Positions 59,711 to 64,000 of a stretch of DNA of 64,000 nucleotides are shown in pieces. Source of the stretch: Rhizobacter terrae. Its GTDB lineage: Bacteria; Pseudomonadota; Gammaproteobacteria; Burkholderiales; Burkholderiaceae_C. The stretch lies in assembly GCF_003852895.1 (NCBI RefSeq), contig NZ_QUSW01000004.1, positions 372,001 to 436,000 on the forward strand, written 5' to 3'. Made by a program: the position numbers and the translations under genes. The notes under the pieces were generated by a model. The model worked only from the letters and a program-made list of their open reading frames with translations, did not search any database and was not told the DNA's origin. How positions within the stretch are numbered: position 1 is the first letter of the stretch; each line of letters begins with the position of its first letter.

Positions 59711-62700
59711 TCATACTTCAACCATGCCGATGGCGGCTTCCATGTCGACTGCGACGATGCGCGACACGCCTTGCTCCTGCATCGTCACGCCGATGAGCTG
59801 CTCGGCCATCTCCATCGCGATCTTGTTGTGGCTGATGAACAGGAACTGCGTGCCGGCCGACATCTCGCGCACCAGCTTGGCGTAGCGCTCGGTGTTGGCG
59901 TCGTCCAGCGGCGCGTCCACTTCGTCCAGCAGGCAGAACGGCGCGGGGTTGAGCTGGAAGATGGCGAACACCAGCGCGATGGCGGTGAGCGCCTTCTCGC
60001 CGCCCGACAGCAAATGGATGGTGCTGTTTTTCTTGCCCGGCGGCTGGGCCATCACCTGCACGCCGGCGTCGAGGATCTCGTCGCCCGTCATCACCAGCCT
60101 GGCATTGCCGCCGCCGAAGAGGCTCGGGAACATGCGGCCGAAATGGTCGTTCACCTGCTTGAACGTGGTGCCCAGCAGGTCGCGCGTTTCCAGGTCGATC
60201 TTGTGGATGGCGTTCTCGAGCGTGTGGATGGCCTCGTTCAGGTCCGCGGATTGCGCGTCGAGGAAGGTCTTGCGCTCGCGTGCCGAGGTGAGCTCGTCCA
60301 GCGCCGCGAGGTTGACCGCGCCCAGTGCATTGATGTCGCGGTTGATGCGGTCGATCTCGCCTTGCAGGCCGTACAGCTTCACGCCGTTGTCGTCGATGTT
60401 CTTCGCCAGCGCTTCCATGTCGACCTGCGCGGCGGTGAGCTGCTCCATGAACTGCGCGCCGCCCAATTGCGCGGCCTGCTCTTCGAGCTGCAGCTTGGTG
60501 ATGCGGTCGCGCAGCGGCTGCAGGCTTTGCTCATGGGCCATGCGCTGCTCGTCGGCGCGGCGCAGGCGCAGGGTCAGGTCGTCGTATTCGCTGCGCTTGG
60601 CACCCAGCGCCGCCTCGCGTTCGAGCTTGATGGCCAGCGCTTCCTGCAGGCCGGCCTGGGCGGCGGCGTCGGTCAGCACCGTCAGCTCTTCCTGCAGTTG
60701 CGCGGCGGACTGCTCGTTGGCCGCGACCTGCTGCACCGAGGTCTCGATGCTGCGCTGCAATTCGCCACGGCGCGCCGCCAGGGCGCGCGACGAGAACTGC
60801 GCTTCCTGTGCCTGCCGCTCCAGCGCGCGCAGCTGCTCGCGCGCCTCGGCCAGCTTGCGCTCGGCGTTGATCACGCCCTCTTCCAGCTCGGCATGCCGCT
60901 CCTGCGTGTTCGCGAGCTGCATGTCCAGCTCCTCGAACTTCGCTTCGCCGGTGGCGCGGCGCTCGTTGAGTTCTTCCAGCTGCGCGTCGACCTCGGCCAG
61001 TTCGCTGTCGAGCTGCGCGCGGCGGTTGCTCGTCTGCTCGGCCTGCTGCGTGAGGCGAAGCAGCTCCACCTGCAACTGATGCGCCTTGGTCTGCGCTTCG
61101 GCCGCCTCGCGGCGCGCCAGCACCAGGCGTTGCGACGCATCGGTGTAGGCCGCATCGGCACGCACCATCGCGCTGCGCGCCTCTTCGGCGATGAGCGCCT
61201 GTGCCTTGGATTGCCGCTCCAGGTTCTCGATCTCCTGCGCGCGGGCCAGCATGCCGGCCTGCTCGGAATCGGGTGCATAGAAGGACACGGCGAACTGGCT
61301 CACCGCATGGCCTTCACGGGTCATGATGACCTCGCCGTGCGTGAGCTTGGAGCGCGCGGCCAGCGCGTCGTCGATGTTGGCCGCGGTGTAGACGCCTTCG
61401 AGCCAGTCGTTGAGCAGCGCCTTCAGGCCGGCATCGCCCAGGCGAAGCAGGTCCGACAGGCGGGGCAGCGTCTGGTGGGTGTTGGCAATGGACGCCTGCG
61501 GCGGCGTGTAGAACGCGAGCTTGGCGGGCGGCGCATCGGTGGCGAAGGCCCGCACGGTCTCGACGCGGCCCACCTCCAGCGCGTTGATGCGCTCGCGCAG
61601 CGCGGACTCCAGCGCCGTTTCCCAGCCCGCCTCGATGTGGATCTTGGTCCACAGGCCGGGCAGGCCGTCCAGGCCATGCTTGGCCAGCCACGGCTTGAGC
61701 TTGCCTTCGGTCTGCACCTTCTCTTGCAGGGCCCGCAATGCTTCGAGGCGCGCGGAAATGTCGGACTGCTTGCCCGATTCCGCGTTCACCTGCTCCTGCC
61801 GGGTACGACGCTCTTCATCGAGCGCCGGCACCTGCTCGGTCAGCTCATGCAAGCGCGCGTCGGTGACCACGTGCGCTTCTTCGGCCACGGCGAACTGGCC
61901 CTTGAGTTCTTCCAGCCGCTGCAGGTCGGGTGCGGCGAGTTGGCGGCGCTCGGCATCCAGCCGGTCGCGCCGGGCATTCAGTTGCCGTCGCTGGTCGTCG
62001 ATGTTGCGACTCTCCGCGGCCAGCACCTGGATCTGCTGCTGCACGCTTGCGACCACGTTGCGCTGCTCGCTGCTCTTGGCCTGCGCCGCACGCACGGCAT
62101 CTTCGGCATTGGGCAGGTTGGCGGCCTGCTCCTCGGCTTGTGCGGCCAGGATCTCGCTTTGCTCGTCTGCTGACGCGATCTGCTCGGCGATCTGCTCCAG
62201 CTCGTCCTGCGCCTGCGTCTGCCGCTCGCCCCACTGCTCGCTTTGCGTCTTCAGTTCGAGCAGGCGGTTCTCGATGCGCTGGCGGCCTTCCACCACGTAG
62301 CGGATGCGCTCTTCGAGCCGAGACACCTCCAGCGACGCCTCGGCCAGCGTGCCCTGCGCCGCATGCAGCTCGTCGCTGGCCGCGTAGTGCGCCTGGCGGA
62401 TGTGCTCCAGCTCCGCCTCGCCGTGGCGCAGCTCGGCCATGCGCTCTTCCAGCGCGTTGGTGGCGGCCAGCACTTCCTTCTTCACGCGCTCCTGCTCGCT
62501 CGCGGCATCGCGGTGCTTGAGGAACCACAGCTGGTGCAGCTTGAGCGTGCCCTGCTCCTGCAGGCCGCGGTACTGGCTGGCCACCTCGGCTTGCTTCTCC
62601 AGCTTCTCGAGGTTGTTGTTGAGCTCGCGAAGGATGTCTTCGACCCGCGTGAGGTTCTCGCGCGTGTCCTTCAGCCGGTTCTCGGTCTCGCGGCGGCGTT

Positions 62701-63223
62701 CCTTGTACTTGGACACGCCCGCCGCTTCTTCGAGGAACAGGCGCAGCTCTTCGGGCTTGCTCTCGATGATGCGAGAGATGGTGCCCTGCCCGATGATGGC
62801 GTAGGCCCGCGGCCCGAGGCCGGTGCCCAGGAACACGTCCTGCACGTCGCGGCGACGCACCGGCTGGTTGTTGATGTAGTAGCTGCTCGTGCCGTCTCGC
62901 GTGAGCACGCGCTTGACGGCGATCTCGGTGAACTGGTTCCACTGGCCGCCCGCGCGGGCGCTGGAGTTGTCGAACACCAGCTCCACGCTGGAGCGGCTGG
63001 CGGGCTTGCGGTTGCCCGAGCCATTGAAGATCACGTCCTGCATGGACTCGCCGCGCAGTTCGCTGGCCTTGCTCTCGCCCAGCACCCAGCGCACCGCGTC
63101 CATGATGTTGGATTTGCCGCAGCCGTTGGGGCCGACCACGCCCACGAGCTGGCCAGGCAACTGGAAGTTGGTGGGTTCCGCGAACGACTTGAAGCCGGAC
63201 AGCTTGATCGAGTTCAGGCGCAT
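59711..63223 (-). CDS. smc: Chromosome segregation protein SMC
   Basis: SMC dimers form the ring-shaped condensin that compacts and separates chromosomes. The 1170-residue protein has Walker A VVGPNGCGKSN (29-39), long coiled coils on both sides of a hinge at about 510-660 (GLPGLWTKIHIEAGWETALE), and the C-terminal head with signature HLLSGGEKALTAIAL and Walker B FCLLDEVDAPLDDAN. It ends with VSRIVAVDMEAAIGMVEV. ATG 63223 gives the conserved MRLNSIKLSGFKSF. scpA and scpB are not in the window. Confidence 0.97.
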   Translation of the reverse strand: MRLNSIKLSGFKSFAEPTNFQLPGQLVGVVGPNGCGKSNIMDAVRWVLGESKASELRGESMQDVIFNGSGNRKPASRSSVELVFDNSSARAGGQWNQFTEIAVKRVLTRDGTSSYYINNQPVRRRDVQDVFLGTGLGPRAYAIIGQGTISRIIESKPEELRLFLEEAAGVSKYKERRRETENRLKDTRENLTRVEDILRELNNNLEKLEKQAEVASQYRGLQEQGTLKLHQLWFLKHRDAASEQERVKKEVLAATNALEERMAELRHGEAELEHIRQAHYAASDELHAAQGTLAEASLEVSRLEERIRYVVEGRQRIENRLLELKTQSEQWGERQTQAQDELEQIAEQIASADEQSEILAAQAEEQAANLPNAEDAVRAAQAKSSEQRNVVASVQQQIQVLAAESRNIDDQRRQLNARRDRLDAERRQLAAPDLQRLEELKGQFAVAEEAHVVTDARLHELTEQVPALDEERRTRQEQVNAESGKQSDISARLEALRALQEKVQTEGKLKPWLAKHGLDGLPGLWTKIHIEAGWETALESALRERINALEVGRVETVRAFATDAPPAKLAFYTPPQASIANTHQTLPRLSDLLRLGDAGLKALLNDWLEGVYTAANIDDALAARSKLTHGEVIMTREGHAVSQFAVSFYAPDSEQAGMLARAQEIENLERQSKAQALIAEEARSAMVRADAAYTDASQRLVLARREAAEAQTKAHQLQVELLRLTQQAEQTSNRRAQLDSELAEVDAQLEELNERRATGEAKFEELDMQLANTQERHAELEEGVINAERKLAEAREQLRALERQAQEAQFSSRALAARRGELQRSIETSVQQVAANEQSAAQLQEELTVLTDAAAQAGLQEALAIKLEREAALGAKRSEYDDLTLRLRRADEQRMAHEQSLQPLRDRITKLQLEEQAAQLGGAQFMEQLTAAQVDMEALAKNIDDNGVKLYGLQGEIDRINRDINALGAVNLAALDELTSARERKTFLDAQSADLNEAIHTLENAIHKIDLETRDLLGTTFKQVNDHFGRMFPSLFGGGNARLVMTGDEILDAGVQVMAQPPGKKNSTIHLLSGGEKALTAIALVFAIFQLNPAPFCLLDEVDAPLDDANTERYAKLVREMSAGTQFLFISHNKIAMEMAEQLIGVTMQEQGVSRIVAVDMEAAIGMVEV

Positions 63224-63277
63224 GGGGGGAAACTTGAGCGCCGCAGGGCGTGCGCTTAAGTCGTTGATTTGATTGAG

Positions 63278-63297
63278 AAAACCCGCTCGGAAGCGGG
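63278..63297 (-). terminator. Terminator on the minus strand, upstream of smc
   Basis: A six-base-pair stem CCCGCT/AGCGGG (63282-63287 with 63292-63297) has a CGGA loop and is followed on the minus strand by TTTTCTC. Pointing leftward, it would stop transcripts antisense to queF or coming from the porin gene before they enter smc. The smc promoter would then lie in 63224-63280. Confidence 0.6.
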
Positions 63298-63360
63298 CTT
63301 GCAGGCGGGTCGGATGATACCATCGCGCCCCTGCACGACACCCTCTCGAAAAGTACCGAC

Positions 63361-63861
63361 ATGGCCAAGACCGCCGCCCGCCAGAAGCAGGCCAAATCAG
63401 CCCCCGCCAAACCGGCGCCGAAGCAGCGCGAGATGCCGCCCAATCCGCCGTCCGCGCCCAGCAAGGAACTGCATGTGTTCCCCAACCCGGCGCCCCAGCG
63501 CGACTACGTCATCCAGTTCCAGGTGCCCGAGTTCACCTGCCACTGCCCGCTCACCGGGCAGCCCGACTTCGCGCACTTCACCATCGACATGATCTGCGAC
63601 GAACTGTGCGTGGAGCTCAAGAGCCTGAAGATGTACTTCTGGAGCTACCGCAACGAAGGCGCGTTCCACGAGAAGGTCACCAACACGATCCTCGACGACA
63701 TCGTGAAGGTGACCGACCCGCGCTTCATCCGCATCACGGCCAAGTGGTACGTGCGCGGCGGCATCTACACCAACGTGGTGGTGGAGCACCGCAAGAAGGG
63801 ATGGAAGCCGCAGCCGGCGGTGGAGCTGCCCCGGCATGCGGCTGAAACCGGGATGCTGTGA
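63361..63861 (+). CDS. queF: NADPH-dependent 7-cyano-7-deazaguanine reductase QueF
   Basis: QueF reduces preQ0 to preQ1 in queuosine biosynthesis. The 166-residue single-domain form has a Lys/Pro/Ala-rich head of about 35 residues, then [16 protein letters not shown] with the nucleophile Cys62 and the catalytic Asp69, and the QueF motif ELKSLKMY (85-92). [18 protein letters not shown] and the end region are typical. No preQ1 riboswitch was recognised in the 137 bases upstream. The stop codon lies in an eight-base-pair hairpin (63850-63868) shared with the convergent porin gene. Confidence 0.96.
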   Translation: MAKTAARQKQAKSAPAKPAPKQREMPPNPPSAPSKELHVFPNPAPQRDYVIQFQVPEFTCHCPLTGQPDFAHFTIDMICDELCVELKSLKMYFWSYRNEGAFHEKVTNTILDDIVKVTDPRFIRITAKWYVRGGIYTNVVVEHRKKGWKPQPAVELPRHAAETGML

Positions 63862-63876
63862 GCATCCCGCTCGCGT

Positions 63877-64000
63877 TCAGAACGAGTGCGAGACACCCAT
63901 CTCCACGCCCGTGGAGCTTTGACCGGCTGAGAGCGGCGCGCCACCAGGAATCACGAAGGTAGCCGCGGCCTTGTTCTTGATCTGCGCGGCGGAGGTGTAC
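63877..64000 (-). CDS. Outer-membrane porin, C-terminal fragment (window edge)
   Basis: Read leftward from the window edge, the frame gives TFVIPGGAPLSAGQSSTGVE and ends MGVSHSF before TGA at 63877-63879. A final Phe after an alternating strand is the outer-membrane insertion signal of trimeric porins, and Gly-x-x-His-Ser-Phe is common in Burkholderiales porins. Only 40 residues are visible, so the class is inferred from this end alone. Confidence 0.72.
   Translation of the reverse strand, partial: YTSAAQIKNKAAATFVIPGGAPLSAGQSSTGVEMGVSHSF

Noticed and set aside
63224-63360. Possible preQ1 riboswitch before queF
   Set aside because: No short pseudoknot pattern with the A-rich tail and ribosome-binding site overlap was found; the only clear structure is a minus-strand hairpin.

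Overview
The window is a GC-rich chromosomal segment from a Gram-negative betaproteobacterium. Burkholderiales, probably a Comamonadaceae relative, is the best guess. The reasons are the gene order smc, zipA-like, ligA, def on one strand, the cluster selO-msrB-yciB-bolA-ppiC, and a porin ending in Ser-His-Ser-Phe. I assigned the taxon from family knowledge and ran no database search.

Bases 1-12.2 kb are ordinary housekeeping DNA. They hold a truncated acyl-CoA ligase, selO and msrB overlapping by four bases, the yciB-bolA-ppiC group closed by a strong terminator, a divergent pair of an ABC ATPase and a GDSL esterase, a large FecR/DUF6600 protein with a Gln/Arg-rich repeat tail, def and ligA.

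Bases 12.2-58.5 kb form one type VI secretion (T6SS) island with all thirteen core genes. A leftward operon runs lipoprotein-tssB-tssC-hcp-tssE-tssF-tssG-clpV, then a small unknown protein and vgrG module A. A rightward operon, divergent from it, runs tssJ-tssK-tssL and continues into vgrG module B. Module C lies leftward at 40.5-48.9 kb. A second rightward operon, 49.0-58.5 kb, carries an M15 peptidase, PAAR, a ketosynthase-like membrane protein, tssM, tagF, an OmpA/BON protein and tssA. The tssJKL / lipoprotein-tssBC-hcp-tssEFGH arrangement resembles the Burkholderia-type clusters.

Each vgrG carries a different cargo. Module A has a DUF4123 chaperone, a VasX/BTH_I2691-like effector with C-terminal membrane segments, and a two-helix membrane protein likely to be its immunity factor. 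Module B has a VgrG with a C-terminal extension, a 473-residue protein of unknown function and two tandem paralogous anchored proteins. Module C has a DUF4123 chaperone, a DUF3304-like lipoprotein and a DUF2235 phospholipase of the Tle1 type. The modules are held together by many ATGA stop/start overlaps.

Bases 58.5-64 kb return to housekeeping: zipA-like and smc (leftward), queF (rightward) and the 3' end of a porin. The island therefore sits exactly between zipA and ligA, genes that are neighbours in many Burkholderiales.

The least expected items are the ketosynthase-fold protein that seems to lack its catalytic residues, the unknown module B toxin candidate, and a terminator-like hairpin directly before the tssE start codon. 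No tRNA, rRNA, insertion sequence, integrase or CRISPR array was seen.
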